In this document: piece after piece, positions 1 to 11,900 of the stretch
Position numbering within the stretch: the stretch's first letter is position 1
Layout of the letters: each line of letters starts with the position of its first letter
Assembly: GCA_015499985.1 (NCBI GenBank)
Contig: JAAAUF010000237.1
Location: 1-46,138, forward strand
DNA: 46,138 nucleotides
Direction: 5' to 3'
From: Haplosporangium gracile
Lineage: Eukaryota > Mortierellomycota > Mortierellomycetes > Mortierellales > Mortierellaceae
Notes under the pieces: model-generated
Told to the model about the DNA's origin: nothing
Database searches by the model: none
The model's input: only the letters and a program-made list of their open reading frames with translations
Position numbers and translations under genes: made by a program

Positions 1-55
1 GTAGAGCGTCTGCCTAGTAAGCAGAAGGTAGCAGGTTCGATCCCTGCAGTGGGCA
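1..55 (+). tRNA. tRNA-Thr (anticodon AGT), 5' end cut off
   Basis: The 3' three quarters of a tRNA are visible. The D-stem 3' half GAGC is at 4-7, the anticodon stem TCTGC/GCAGA at 9-13 and 21-25, the seven-base loop CTAGTAA at 14-20 with anticodon AGT at 16-18, a five-base variable loop at 26-30, the T arm GCAGG-TTCGATC-CCTGC at 31-47, and the acceptor strand AGTGGGC plus discriminator A at 48-55. The acceptor 5' strand and part of the D arm lie before the window. AGT reads threonine codons; A34 of this tRNA is a normal target of the Tad2/Tad3 deaminase, whose Tad2 subunit is encoded at 37335-38557. Confidence 0.95.
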
Positions 56-1657
56 ATTTCCTGATCAAAAGGATTCATGTTTTTTGCTTCTTTTGAAATT
101 TTTTTGCGTCTACTTTTCTAACTTGAATGCATCGCTTTATCTTTTTTTTTTTTTTATAGCAGAGAATAGTCAAAAGAACGGAGAGTTAGTTGGCCAGCTT
201 TTGAGGTTTCTTTTCTTCACAAATGGTACGTTTGCGAAAGAGGAAAGACGTTTATGTTTGAATTTTTATGATACTTACCATTCACGCTAGTCGGTGTGCA
301 TCAGGGCATAACTTAACCCTCTTTTTCGCACCGGAGAATGGCTTGGTAGTTGATTTTTTGATTTGTTTTCGTAACAGGGAGAAATCAGTGGCTCATAGTT
401 TATGGGGATGGGGTTTCATGGTAGGTAGTACATTCTCGAGAGACCAACGAAGACATGTCCTCGCTTTTGGTACGAGAGGAAAATGATTAGTGAACGTATT
501 CATTTGAATTGTTAAGCAGCTATGGTAGGAAATGAACAAAAACGTGTGCCGTGTGCCAGTTTTTTCGTCTACTCAGCACGGTCAAAGAAGAGAGAGTATC
601 TGCTGAACGCGTTTTTACATTTGAAGCTAATACTAGAAATCTAGGGATTTATGCACGCTTTTGTTACAATCCAACCTACTCTCCTTCTCCTGTCAGTTTT
701 CCCTCTCCGTCTGTTCCTTTCTACCCCCGCTGTATCTCGGAAAGTAGGCTTAACCATGGCCATGTCCTCGTTCGTTTCGTCCATCTCTTTATTTTGCTAT
801 AATAGTCATCACCAAAATTCTTCATTCGAGCTGCGAGGGGAGTGAAAGAGTGGCTGTTACCAGTGACCATTTTTTCTACGATCGCCTTTTTTTTTTTTCC
901 CTGTTAAGACCCATGGGGCACAAGCGCAGAAAAATAAAAGTAAAATCAGAGCAGGGAGTGGACTGATGGTAATGCCTGGAAAGAGATCGACCTTTTTGTC
1001 GAACATCAATCCTCTTTGGGTGAAGAGGAGTATCTTTATGTGTAAAAACGCACCATTTTTCCCTACCGTGTCAGATACCTTTTTTTGCGTGTTAGAAGCT
1101 CTTTATGTTATGCATTGAGGCATTGCGTTACCTTTTTTTCACAACTCATAATGGTTAACAGCGATGGTTGATAGTCAATTTTTGTAGTCTTCACAACAAA
1201 GAGTGATCAAGGGCAAGACAAAGAGTGATCAAGGGCAAGACAAAGATTGCTTGCCAGGTTTTGTTTTATCGTGGTGGAGAGTACATTTGCGAGAGACAAA
1301 GAGAAAACGCGTGTCAGCTTTCCCCCTTACTTTCTTACTAGACAAAGCCAATGAGCAGAAAATGATCGCCAGCATGCCCTTTCTTTTTAAAAATCATCCA
1401 TGGTGGCTAGGTTCATGTCAGCAGAGCAGTGCTGTTCTTTGCTTTCCATTCGCTGTAGAGAAAGGTCATTGATGATGAGGTTGCTGAATGCGTTCGTTTT
1501 TAGTTTTCATGGCATGCAGTAAATTTGCGACAGGACGAGAAAAACGCGTCTTTAATTTTGTGGTTTTGCTTTTTGGTCCCAATCAGCAAGGAAAAGATAA
1601 GATCCAAAGAGTAAGGGGTAAAGAGAAAGTTTATTCACAATTAGGTTTGGTTAGTGC
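56..1657. other. Gene-poor interval with no recognised gene
   Basis: About 1.6 kb between the tRNA and the end of the CM1 coiled-coil gene. Open frames here are at most 89 codons, carry no recognisable domain and cannot be joined by plausible splice sites into anything I know. The base composition is T-rich with homopolymer runs. Four diverged copies of a roughly 32-bp motif (starting at 226, 428, 1281 and 1519) and a short tandem duplication at 1196-1247 suggest decayed repeat sequence. It also holds the 3' end region of the minus-strand gene that stops at 1658. Confidence 0.6.
1196..1247. repeat. 22-bp tandem repeat, 2.4 copies
   Basis: The unit beginning ACAAAGAGTGATCAAGG occurs at 1196-1217 and 1218-1239 without mismatch, followed by a partial third copy to 1247. 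It lies in the gene-poor interval and has no visible coding role. Confidence 0.85.
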
Positions 1658-4600
1658 CTAGTCCCATCCATGATCAAGTTCAAGAGAACGATAGAGATCT
1701 TCTGTTGCCTGGCGCAGGACCATGCTCTCAACCACTTCCTTTCGTTGACTTAGCATCTAATAGACGTATCATTTTTTTAGGGCAGAAGAGACGTGTATCA
1801 GTCATCAGTTCAGCAATTACATTAAACGGCTCAAAATATTGACATGGCAACAAGAAAAAAATATACAAGGTACCTCAATACGGCTCAGAGTGCCTTTGAT
1901 TTGGTTTTCACGCTGACCGAGTTGCTGCTGGAGCTGGTAGCACTGCGTGTTAGCAGTGTCCAATTCCCGAAGAGTCGACCGCGTCTTTTCCCGCTCCTTC
2001 TCCACAATCTTGGACCGCTGATCGAGCTCACTTCTCAGCTGGTCATTCATCCGTGAGAGACCCAGCTCAGTCGCTGTCCGGATGTGACTCGAATTTTGCA
2101 TCAAAACAGACCCATATGGCGTTCCTGGTCCTCCTTGAGAGTCCTGACTTCCCTTATGAATATCCACCAGCTCTTGCAGTTGAGCACTCTTGCGCTGCAA
2201 GTTTTCAATATTCTTTTGCGCCGTCCTATCAGCCATTTGAGAGATCAGACTTTTTGTTTAAAATCGTAGCCACTAACAAAAGGACATCAATCAGAGCTAA
2301 AATGGAACCAAACTTACTTATTCTCATCGAGGAGACCGGCAACCTTCTCTTTGGCGCCTTGACGTTCCCGCTTGACACGTTCCTCGGCATCCTTGGTACG
2401 CTTTTCAAGCTCGCGCAGTCGCGCGTTCCATCGCTCCTCAGCGTCTATTGACCGCGTCTTTTCCAGCTGCAGTTTCCGTTCCGCATGCTTGCAGCGCGCT
2501 TCATAATCCTGAGCACGGTCGCTGGTTCCAGATCGAGCCCTTAAGTCTGCAATCGTCCGCTCCAGCAACACTTGCTTAGCCTAGATGAAAGAAAAAGCGG
2601 TTAATGCGCCAGCAAAAAAAGTTTCCTGTACAGATCCGAGGACGAAGATGATGAAAGAGAAGGGAATGTAGGTCAAATGGCTCGAGTGTTGCTCAAAAAA
2701 TATGAGCAGCAACTCTTTTCAAATGATCAGAGGTGGCAATAAACTAGTTACTACGCGCGCTTTTTTTTTCTTCGAAGGTTATCCTGTGATCTATCCGTGT
2801 CTATCGGAGAAGGTCACTGCACCAGGGCAAGCTTACAAGTAAACCCACGCCTGGCATCTTCGTTGTGGTGTTGGAAGTATAAGGGATGAGAGAGGGTAGA
2901 AAAAAATGCGTGCTGGCTCACCTGAAGATCCTCGTTGATGGCCTTGTTTTTGACGAGTTGTTCGCGCCACTTTCTCTGACGGTCGGCTGCGTCGCGAACA
3001 ATAGTCTCGAATCGATCCAGCTGCTTCAACTTCATGTCCAGCTGTCTCTTTAGTTGTCTAGAACATGAAAAAAAATGAAAAAGTGTTAGAATATTAGAGG
3101 CTATTTGCATTTTAAATCAGACGCCAAAAGATGTGAGTACTGGGTGATACTTACACTAACTGGCTAGTCGCCTTGTCCTCCAATTCCTTGCCTTTCTTCT
3201 CAAACAGAATAAATAACTTGCTCAGCGATTTCAGTCGCGAGATCAAGTGGTTGGAAAAGTAGACAAAATTGGCCGAGGGCTTGGGCAACATGTTTCCGTC
3301 CAGCCGACTGTCGCCTCCGAGAATACTTTCGAGGTGTTGGAGGACAGTAAGGAGGAGCGAGTTGCGTTCCACAAGGTCACTCTTCGAGGTCTCGCCTGAG
3401 ATATCGTCGTCCCGCTGCTTTTTCGACACTTGCATTTCCAGCTCCGTCAAACGCGACTTCAGCATCGCAATAGTAGTCGCCCTGTCGCGGAGTGCAGTCT
3501 CCATTTGTTCCTTCTCGTCCTCCATCGCCGCCACTGTGACATTCAGCTTCCTGGTCTTGATGTTCTATGTTGAAATGTTTTGGCATATTAATGATGTATT
3601 CTTTTCAAGAAGGGACAAAAATCCAAGATATGAAACCTACCAGGCGATCCACTTCGTGGGTTCTGGAGTGCAATAGATCGCTTTTTTCGACGCGGTTAGC
3701 CCTGATCTGCTCAAATTCCTTACGAAGCTCTACCAATTCCGCTGTTGTTGCCTCCAAATCCTAATATATACAACACAACACAGTAACTGTTAGAAACATC
3801 TCCAATAGTCCATTATTTACGTTTCTTAGCAGCCAAACAGTGGACGTACCGAGCTAAGTCTGAGTTCCATTTCTTCATAACGTTCTTCAATGTCCTTGGA
3901 ATCCCTGGCTGCCTGAGCCAACTTCTCTTCATAAAATTGCAGGTGGCCTTCCCGATCATTCAGATCGTTGGAGAGTTCTGCAATCTGATCCGACGCTGCC
4001 GCAAGTTTCTAAGCCAAATAGAAGAAGAAAACAAAACAAAAAAAGTCAGTTTTCTGAGTACACTGGAGAGGAGCTCATCAGCAGATCAAATACTCCATTC
4101 AAACGTACTTCTTGAAGCTCCTCAATTCGTTCGGCATACTCGAGTTCGAGTTGCTGCCGCTCATTCTTCCATTGATTGAATGCCTCTGAGTCCCTGTCCC
4201 GACTCGAGTTCTCGAGAGTAACCTTCTGGTCAATCGCAGCGCGAAGTTGGGTCTGGAGTGTCCTGTTCTCTTGCTCGATCAAAGCCAACTCCTCTGACAC
4301 CAACTGAAAGTTCTGCTGGGACACAGATCCCTTTTGCAGGTTCGCCATAGAACCAGACATCATTTTCTATTACACGATGGAATGGAATAGATCATGCAGT
4401 GCCGTTAGTTGTCAGAACAAGTCATGGTCTAATTTGACTTTAAAGACGATCAATGCGCTTACCGATTTGATGCTACTGACAACTTCGTCATGGACGGCAT
4501 CAACTTCCTGTCTCGCCATCTCAAGTTGGTCGATTCTATCCAAGAGTTCTGAAATCCTCGCGTCCCTCGCCTGCAGTAGGTCTTCAAAGTTTCGGAGTTC

Positions 4601-6245
4601 CTCCTGCGCACGAGCCAGCTCCATCTCCTTCTCCTCGAATTCTCCCACAAGATCTCCTAGCTCCTGATCGTGCCGGATGGCCTCTTCATTCCGCATGGCC
4701 ATCAAATCCTGAATGTGGGCTTCAAGCTGCTCGTTCGCCTTTCGGAGATCATCAATGTCCAAGCTCATGTCTGATATCTGCTCCCGCATCTGTTGGCGGT
4801 CCAGAGTCCAACGTTCTGACAGTGTGTTCATGTCATTGGTATGCATCTCCTGAATCTGGTGCATCTGTTCCCGCTCATTCTCGAGCTGGTTTGAGAGTTC
4901 TGCAGCATCAATCTTGGCCTTGGACAGTTCATCCCTGTGTTGTTCCAGTTGCAGGTTCATCCCTTCCTCGAGCGCCGCCTTGTCGGCCTGAGTCAACGAC
5001 AGCTTCTACAAATAATTATAGAACAAATGCACCGACGTTAATGTATTTCCCTCTTAAAATCTCAATGCAAGCAAATTCTGCTTCAACCTGTCATACCTTT
5101 TCCAGCTGGGAACGGTGTCCCAGAGAAGCATTGAGTTCTTTCTCCAGCTCACGGCACCGCGCCTCCCACCCTTCTTCAACCCTTGATTTTTCCATTAATT
5201 GAGACTCGTTTTGCTGGATTTCAATGAGTTGGTCATGGAGTTCCTCAAGTTCTCCTTCGTATCGTGCGTTCAGTTCTCTCAGCTCTTCGATGGTGTTCGC
5301 CTGTGAATCCAGTTCTCCGGCGCGTGATCGAAGCTGCTCCAGCTCGGCATCCTTGGATTTTAATAGTTGTTCCAACGATGCTATCCGCTGTGAGAGCTGC
5401 TTGAGAGTGGCCTTGAGGTCCAGAGCCTCTGTGATGGCATTCCTGTATTCCTCCTCCTGTTCCTCTGTCATTCTGTTCTGAAGATCAGAATTCCTCTGCG
5501 CCTGAAGCGCCTCGATGGCGGCGTGGGCCTCCATGAGCAGTCGTTTGTATTGCTTTAATTCAGAGTACATAGTCTGAAGTTTGACCTTCATCTCAATGTT
5601 CTATATTTCATAGCAAAATAAATATGAAACATTATCAGTTAACGGTTCAGTTTGATCATTGAATTATCTACGAATTATCAATTGACGTAATGAGAGTTTT
5701 ACCTCCTGCAGTGCCTGATCAACATGCTCCGGAGAGATTTTCGCCAGACGCTCCTCCAGAAAGAAAATCTTAAGCTTGAGCTCAAAGCCTTCCTTCTTGA
5801 GGTCATCAATGATCTACAGAACAACATATTCATCGTCAATGGAAAACCAAGAAGGTCATTAATAGATACACAGAGATGCTTGCGTACGCAAAATAATAAT
5901 TACGACAAAGATACGCATGGGTCTGCCTTGTATTACCCTTTCTTGTTCTTTCAGAGTCATGGTTGCTGGTTTTCCAGTGCCAGCGCTCCAGCGGTCAATG
6001 GTCTTGCGGGGCTTTGGTCCATCGCTGGTGTCAGTCATTCCAGCCGAGCTCACATGTCCACTGAGAGCAGTCATACGAGGGTTGCTCCTGACAGAGTCGT
6101 CCAGGTCGATATCGGCGTCAATGGCATCAAAGTTAAAGTCAAGTCTGGATTCCTCTCCTTCCTCGTCGTCGTCAACGAGTCCATGGATGCTTTGGCGGAG
6201 TAGGAGCGACTGTTCAGGAGATGCAGTCCACTTGCCGTGCTCCAT
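1658..6245 (-). CDS. CM1 (centrosomin N-terminal motif) coiled-coil protein, Mto1/Pcp1-like gamma-tubulin complex receptor
   Basis: Spliced by eye: 6245-5937, 5813-5703, 5600-5097, 5005-4463, 4366-4109, 4008-3850, 3760-3641, 3564-3155, 3057-2922, 2580-2318, 2225-1874 (acceptor 2249 is also possible, +8 aa) and 1756-1658, giving about 1087 aa. Residues 1-95 are acidic and Ser-rich. Residues about 94-150 contain the CM1 motif (TLKEQERIIDDLKKE, then LKLKIFFLEERL), which spans the first intron. The rest is almost continuous heptad-like coiled coil rich in E, Q, L and R. In known families (Mto1, Pcp1, centrosomin, CDK5RAP2) CM1 binds and activates the gamma-tubulin ring complex at spindle poles or other microtubule-organising sites. 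The ATG at 6245 is the first Met in frame; the frame is open upstream but has no ATG. I cannot say whether it acts as Mto1, Pcp1 or both. It shares a 367-bp divergent promoter with IntS11. Confidence 0.85.
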
Positions 6246-6612
6246 GAAGGGCAAGTTCAGAGTTCCTTTGGACAATGCTGCAGGATGCGCTGTGGTTGTT
6301 TTGTTGCCCCACAGGAAAAACAGGAAGTGATGGGATAGGCGGTGGGGAGGGAACGGAGGGAGGTGATAGGAGTGAGAATAAGAAGTGGGCCAGGAACAAC
6401 CTCTTTTTTTCTTTTCCCTCCTTCTCTGGGGACTTCAGGGCAAATGAAAATTTGAATTTGGAGGCAACGAAAAAAAAAAAGCCAGACCCATCTCACAAGC
6501 CACCCTTTGCCTTCGGACAGGATAAAAGGGGACGCTTGACTTGTTCACTTTCTCTCTTTGTCCTTCTTGTTCCAACTTCACCCACTCACCCACACGCATC
6601 AAACCAACAACA
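6246..6612. promoter_or_regulatory. Compact divergent promoter region (CM1 gene / IntS11)
   Basis: 367 bp separate two divergent start codons. On the IntS11 side a TATA-like GATAAAAGG lies at 6521-6529, about 90 bp before its ATG, followed by a C/A-rich leader (CCCACTCACCCACACGCATC, then CAACAACA) directly before the ATG. A run of A and a T/C-rich tract lie in the middle. No second TATA was seen for the minus-strand gene. Confidence 0.55.
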
Positions 6613-8743
6613 ATGACCATCCAGATCGTACCCCTCGGCGCAGGACAGGACGTCGGCAGGAGTTGTATCCTCGTCACCATCGGAGGAAAAAACATCATGC
6701 TCGACTGTGGCATGCACATGGGCTTTAACGGTAAGTTGCAAATCAACAAACTACACAGACAGCACGCACTCACCTTCGAGACAATGGAATCAACTTTACA
6801 GCTACGTCTTTTCTCTTCACAGGGACTAATTAACTCTTTTTCTTGTTGTAGACGAACGCAGGTTTCCCGACTTTTCGTACATTTCAAAGACGGGCGACTT
6901 TACAGAGATGCTGGACTGTGTGATCATCAGTCACTTTCACTTGGATCACTGCGGAGCTCTTCCCTTCTTTACAGAGATGTGTGGATACGACGGCAACATC
7001 TACATGACCCACCCAACCAAGGCTATCTGCCCCATTCTGCTCGAAGATTACCGCAAGATCACAGTTGACAAAAAGGGCGAGCGCAACTTTTTCACCAGCC
7101 AGGACATCAAGAATTGTATGAAGAAGGTCATCGCCGTCAACCTCCACCAAACCATCATGGTCGATGACGATCTCGAGATCTGCGCCTACTATGCTGGACA
7201 TGTCCTCGGTGCCGCCATGTTCTACATCCGAGTCGGCGAGGAGTCTTTGGTTTACACGGGCGATTACAATATGACACCAGATCGACATCTCGGAAGTGCC
7301 TGGATCGACAAGGTCAAGCCCGATGTCCTCATCACAGAGTCAACCTACGCCACCACCATTCGAGACTCCAAGAGATCGAGAGAACGAGACTTTTTGAAAA
7401 AGGTCCACGATTGTGTTGCCGGGGGAGGAAATGTCATCATCCCCGTCTTCGCCCTTGGTCGTGCTCAAGAACTCTGTATTCTGATCGAAACTTATTGGGA
7501 CCGCATGGATCTCAAGGTACCCATCTACTTCTCAGCAGGACTCACGGAGAAGGCCAACCACTTTTATCGACTCTTCATCAACTGGACCAACGAAAAGATC
7601 AAGAGTACCTTTGTTCATCGCAACATGTTCGACTTTAAGCACATTCGAGCCTGGGATCGCGCCTACATTGACAACCCTGGACCTATGGTCGTGTTTGCCA
7701 CTCCAGGAATGCTTCACAGCGGGACCTCATTGGAGCTTTTCAAGAAGTGGGCTCCAGATCCCAAGAATATGGTCATCATGCCCGGTTTCTGTGTGGCGGG
7801 TACAGTTGGATCCAGGGTCTTGGCAGGAGAGAAGCACATCAAAACGGACTCGTTCACAACGATTGAGGTCAATCTTCAGGTCAAGAATTTGTCATTCAGT
7901 GCCCACGCCGACGCCAAGGGGATTATGCAGCTCATTCGACAGTGCGATGCAAAGAATGTGGTCTTGGTTCACGGCGAGAAGAGCTCAATGGGTTTCCTCA
8001 AGTCGAGGATTATGACCGAGTTCGGCATCCCTTGCTTTGACCCTGCGAACGGTACGACTGTCAGCATCGAGACCTCCCATGTGATCCCTATCGAGATGTC
8101 GGCCAGTCTACTCAAGCAACATTTGATTCGCCAGACTGAAACTCAGGACCCAGGAATGACCACCTCCAGTAGCCCGGAGCACAGCAGCTCTGACGACAAC
8201 TCGGAACAATCGGATATCAGGACGCCGATGGATATCCGACCTAGCGACAAAGTCTTAATTCAAGGAATGCTTGTCATGGATGACGGCAAGCCCATTCGTC
8301 TGGAGGATGCTGATGAGGTTCTGGAGAAAGTTGGCATGGCCAACCACAAAGTCCGCTTTGAGGTCCGGAAAGCATACAACGCAACGGCTCTTCGTCGGGC
8401 AGTGGAGAACGCAGAGTCGAATGAGTCGCAACAAGGCATCTCGGCCATGGATACGGACGCGGACGAGAGTCAAAGTGATGATTCTTACCAGGAATGGGAT
8501 TCGGATAGGTTTGCATTGAACCTTGTCCACGTTGCGCTGGAGAGATCGATTGGAAAGCAAATCAAGGTCGTACGGGAGAAGGAGGATGACTCGATTGCAA
8601 TCCGCTCTGTCAAGATCCGTGCCCCCACAAACAAGGATGAATTTGAGCGTGGCGGTTTGCTTGTCGGATGGGACTACCGCGACGAGGACCTCGCTACGCG
8701 AGTCCTGTCCATCGTCACCCTCGCTCTTTCAGCCAACCGCTGA
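6613..8743 (+). CDS. INTS11: Integrator complex subunit 11, metallo-beta-lactamase/beta-CASP RNA endonuclease
   Basis: Two exons, 6613-6730 and 6852-8743, encode 669 aa (the family is about 600). The N-terminus carries the IntS11-type stretch [11 protein letters not shown] and [18 protein letters not shown]. The metal-binding motif HFHLDH is at residues 67-72, further ligands are H156 (YAGHVLG) and D177 (YTGDY), and [18 protein letters not shown] and SFSAHAD follow in the beta-CASP half. The C-terminal part ends with the family-like [11 protein letters not shown]. These features separate it from CPSF73/Ysh1. An acidic Ser-rich insert ([17 protein letters not shown]) lies between the catalytic core and the C-terminal domain. 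In animals this nuclease cleaves nascent snRNA and other transcripts within Integrator; Saccharomyces and fission yeast have no Integrator, so its presence is informative about lineage. It converges on Vps15 with 166 bp between stops. Confidence 0.95.
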
Positions 8744-8793
8744 ACAAAGCGGGATCTTTGCTGTTGTATCCGCACCACTTTGTACATATCAAA

Positions 8794-8799
8794 AATAAA
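8794..8799 (+). terminator. Poly(A) signal AATAAA for IntS11
   Basis: AATAAA lies about 50 bp past the IntS11 stop codon, within AAAAATAAAATACG. Canonical hexamer, position fits a short 3' UTR in a convergent gene pair. Confidence 0.6.
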
Positions 8800-8909
8800 A
8801 TACGTCAGCTTGCAAGAAAACAACATTCACCCCAGTCAATTTGCCCACATTTCGCGACCTCTGTAAATGGAATTTTTTTGTGAATGTGATTTTTGAGAGT
8901 TTATTTTGA

Positions 8910-11900
8910 TTAGCTGAAGACCTTGATGACTCCATCGCGATCGCCAGATATGAGTAGCATACAGGGGAGCTCTGTTAATGCAACATCCGTAATCGCGTCA
9001 AGGTGATTTCGAAGTAGCTGCTGTTGTTGCGCAGTGATAGCGTTGTTGCGTCCAGTAGGCCTGGGCTTTGCAGGCGGGATAGGAGTCACTTCGTAATGCA
9101 CTGGAAGTCCTTCAATCCTTTGCTTGCTGTGGTTCAAGGGTAATCAACGAAGACAGGGAAAAACTAACGTTAGCAAGTAATAAACAAAATAATTTTGAGA
9201 TCGAACCAAACACATCACGAGAAATAGACCTTGAGTACTTACGCGTATTTGGGAAGTTGGTCTTGAGGATCATGTCCACTGATGACAAACGACAGCTCGA
9301 TACGACTCTTCTCCCAGTACCGGATCTTTCGATCTGCACCTGCGGTGATCATGTACTCACAGTCTGTGGGGAAGATCACCGCATGAACACTCTGGTCCGA
9401 TGCGACATTCGAGTCATTGGAAGTGAACGAGTTCCGTAACAGCTCACTTCCAGACAGAGGCTCGATCGCCTTGAAGCTATCAAACGAGAGCGCCTTTTTG
9501 TCATCTGCGTTCCGGACACCAAAAATCTCAAGACATTCATTTTGTTCGATATCCCAGACAGAGACTTCGTTCTTGCCAGAGGCGACAATAATCCTGTCCT
9601 TGTAGTCTACTGGTTTCTCACCGTTCTGTTGCGGTGGTGGTTGGATGACGAGACGACTGATCCTGGACTTTGTTGGATGAACCCATGAGCGGATCGAGAT
9701 CATGAACCGGAGATCCCACAAGGTCAACACACCTCGGTTGGTGCCTACAAGTAGCCACGACTTGCGACGATCAATCACCATTGCCGTGATGACCCCTATG
9801 AAATATGGAAAGTATCTTGTATAAATAGACAGCTAGCAAACAAGTAGCTTTCAGAGATTAAAAGAATACGATATCTTACCGTGTGAGATGTTGTTGCTCA
9901 ATTGCCAGGCTGGACGCATGGTACCCAATTCGAGCGCGTAGATGTTGCCGCGGTTAGTTGCATACACTAAGAGCGATTGCGATTCTATGTATTGTAATAA
10001 AAAAGTATTTATGAGCCCCAGTTGCCTTTCTGAAATGAATGATGAAGAGTGTCCATTGCATCTTACCAGTGTGATAGTGCTCCATGGTCACCGCATACTC
10101 GTTTTTGAGAGTTATCTTGCGCACGGTCTCGCACTTGCCGTACTTTCCACTCGAGATGTAATGTACCCGGAAGACGTGGATTGAGCCTTTGTCGGAAGCT
10201 GCTGCAACGCTGTGTGTGTTTTCGATAAAGGACATGCATGTCACTTTGCCGCCTAGATATCGGTACAGAAGAGGTCAAAAGTAGACGTTAGTCGGCTTTT
10301 TCCTCGTACAACCTGTACCACTTCAAGCACGTCATATTATAATAAATTTAGACTTACCAATGGAGTTGTAAGACATTCTTGCCCTATTGGTAACGTTCTT
10401 TTCCAAGCGAGCAGTATCCCAGATCTTGATCGAGCCGTCATCCGAGCAGGATACAAAAAAGTTATGGTCGGGTGAAACGCAGATCTGGTTCACGGCGGCC
10501 TTGTGTTCAGCCAGATGCGCCACCAAAATGCCCTTGGGTCGCCACTGACTCCGGACCGTCTGCGAGTTGTTTCGATTGATACGACGCTGCTCCGAAAGAG
10601 GGAGCACAGTTGGACCAAACTCATGCGTTGGCGATTGAAAGACCTTAAGGGTCTGGTGGACCAAGAGTTCTGCAAGGTTTCTCTTACCACCATCAACAGA
10701 GTAATTGAATGCCGCCATTCCAAACGCGTCCGTTCCACGTCCATCCACATCGGTCAGTCCTAAGTAAGAGTCGTCGAATTGAGCCTGCCAAGGAGGCGAG
10801 TTGGGCTTGGGCATATCAACCCCTGATCCCGCAATCACGTCTTGAACAGTCCTCTCATTGGCTGGTAGTTCGATCGTTCCCTGCGCGTTGGTCTCGCTCA
10901 TGCTCGTAGCAGCAGCGGCCTTTCCAGCCTCTGAAGTGACGGTGCTGCCAGGTGTCAATAGAATCCTTGTCCGTTTCGCGTTCTTGTCAAGGACAATGTT
11001 GGACGTCAACGATCGCATCCGGGCGGTTTCAGGACTATTGGGCAACGAATGTGCAATGTTTTTCCCGAAGCTCGACGCCTGGAAAGAGCTAGGCGCAATC
11101 GAGGATGCAAAGGAGGCTGTTGACTGGCGATCTGAGGCTGACTGCAGGTACAGGTTGGCTGCTGCACTTCCTGGTGCTGAAGGGTCGAACAGGGCGCCCT
11201 CATATATTGATGTCGTTGAGCTGTCCTTGGTCCTGGTAGCACTGAAGATGGTGCTTTCGCTGGATATCCGCGGCATGTTTCCTGTAGTGCTGGCCTTTAC
11301 AATCTTTCTGTGAGGGTGGAGCAATAAATTGTCATAGGCTTTCGTCTTGCTCATCTATGTTAAGTGGAAGATGAAGCCATAAGGTGTCTGTACTTTAGCG
11401 GCAGATGTGTGGCCTAATATCCATCGAAACAGTGTAGTCAGGTAGGAGCTTACCCTAGGATAGGCACGCGTTGAGCCAAAGTCCTTTTCGATAAGGTCGG
11501 GCGAGAGGAAAACAGTAACTGGGGTGATACCAATCTGCTGAAGGTCAACACTGCCATCCTGTTATGTATCGAAGTCAACAGCAATATACGAAGCCTGTGA
11601 GCAAAAGAAACGGGCGCCAAATAGAGATAGCATTAAGCAAGCAGTCCGAGATGACGTACCTTTGTAATACCAGGAGGCTCGTCGTCACGTCCTTTGGGTC
11701 TTGCGTTTTGACGGGAACGAGAAAGCTTCCAAATGTACTCTCGCATCGCAGTGAGCTTGTATTCATCGTCTTGTGTCATTCCAATTGACCGAAGTTTTTC
11801 GAGGTACTTTTCATCTCTAGTAAGAGCAAAGGGAAAAGTCAATTATTGTGTTCTACTGTTGAGTTTTCAAAGTATATCTTTACGCGAAAGAACTTACTCT

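Noticed and set aside
3377..3586. Overlapping 69-codon minus frame inside the CM1 gene
   Set aside because: Shadow of exon 8 in another frame.
6613..8743. CPSF73/Ysh1 as identity of the beta-CASP nuclease
   Set aside because: The N-terminal [18 protein letters not shown] block and the C-terminal ending match IntS11.
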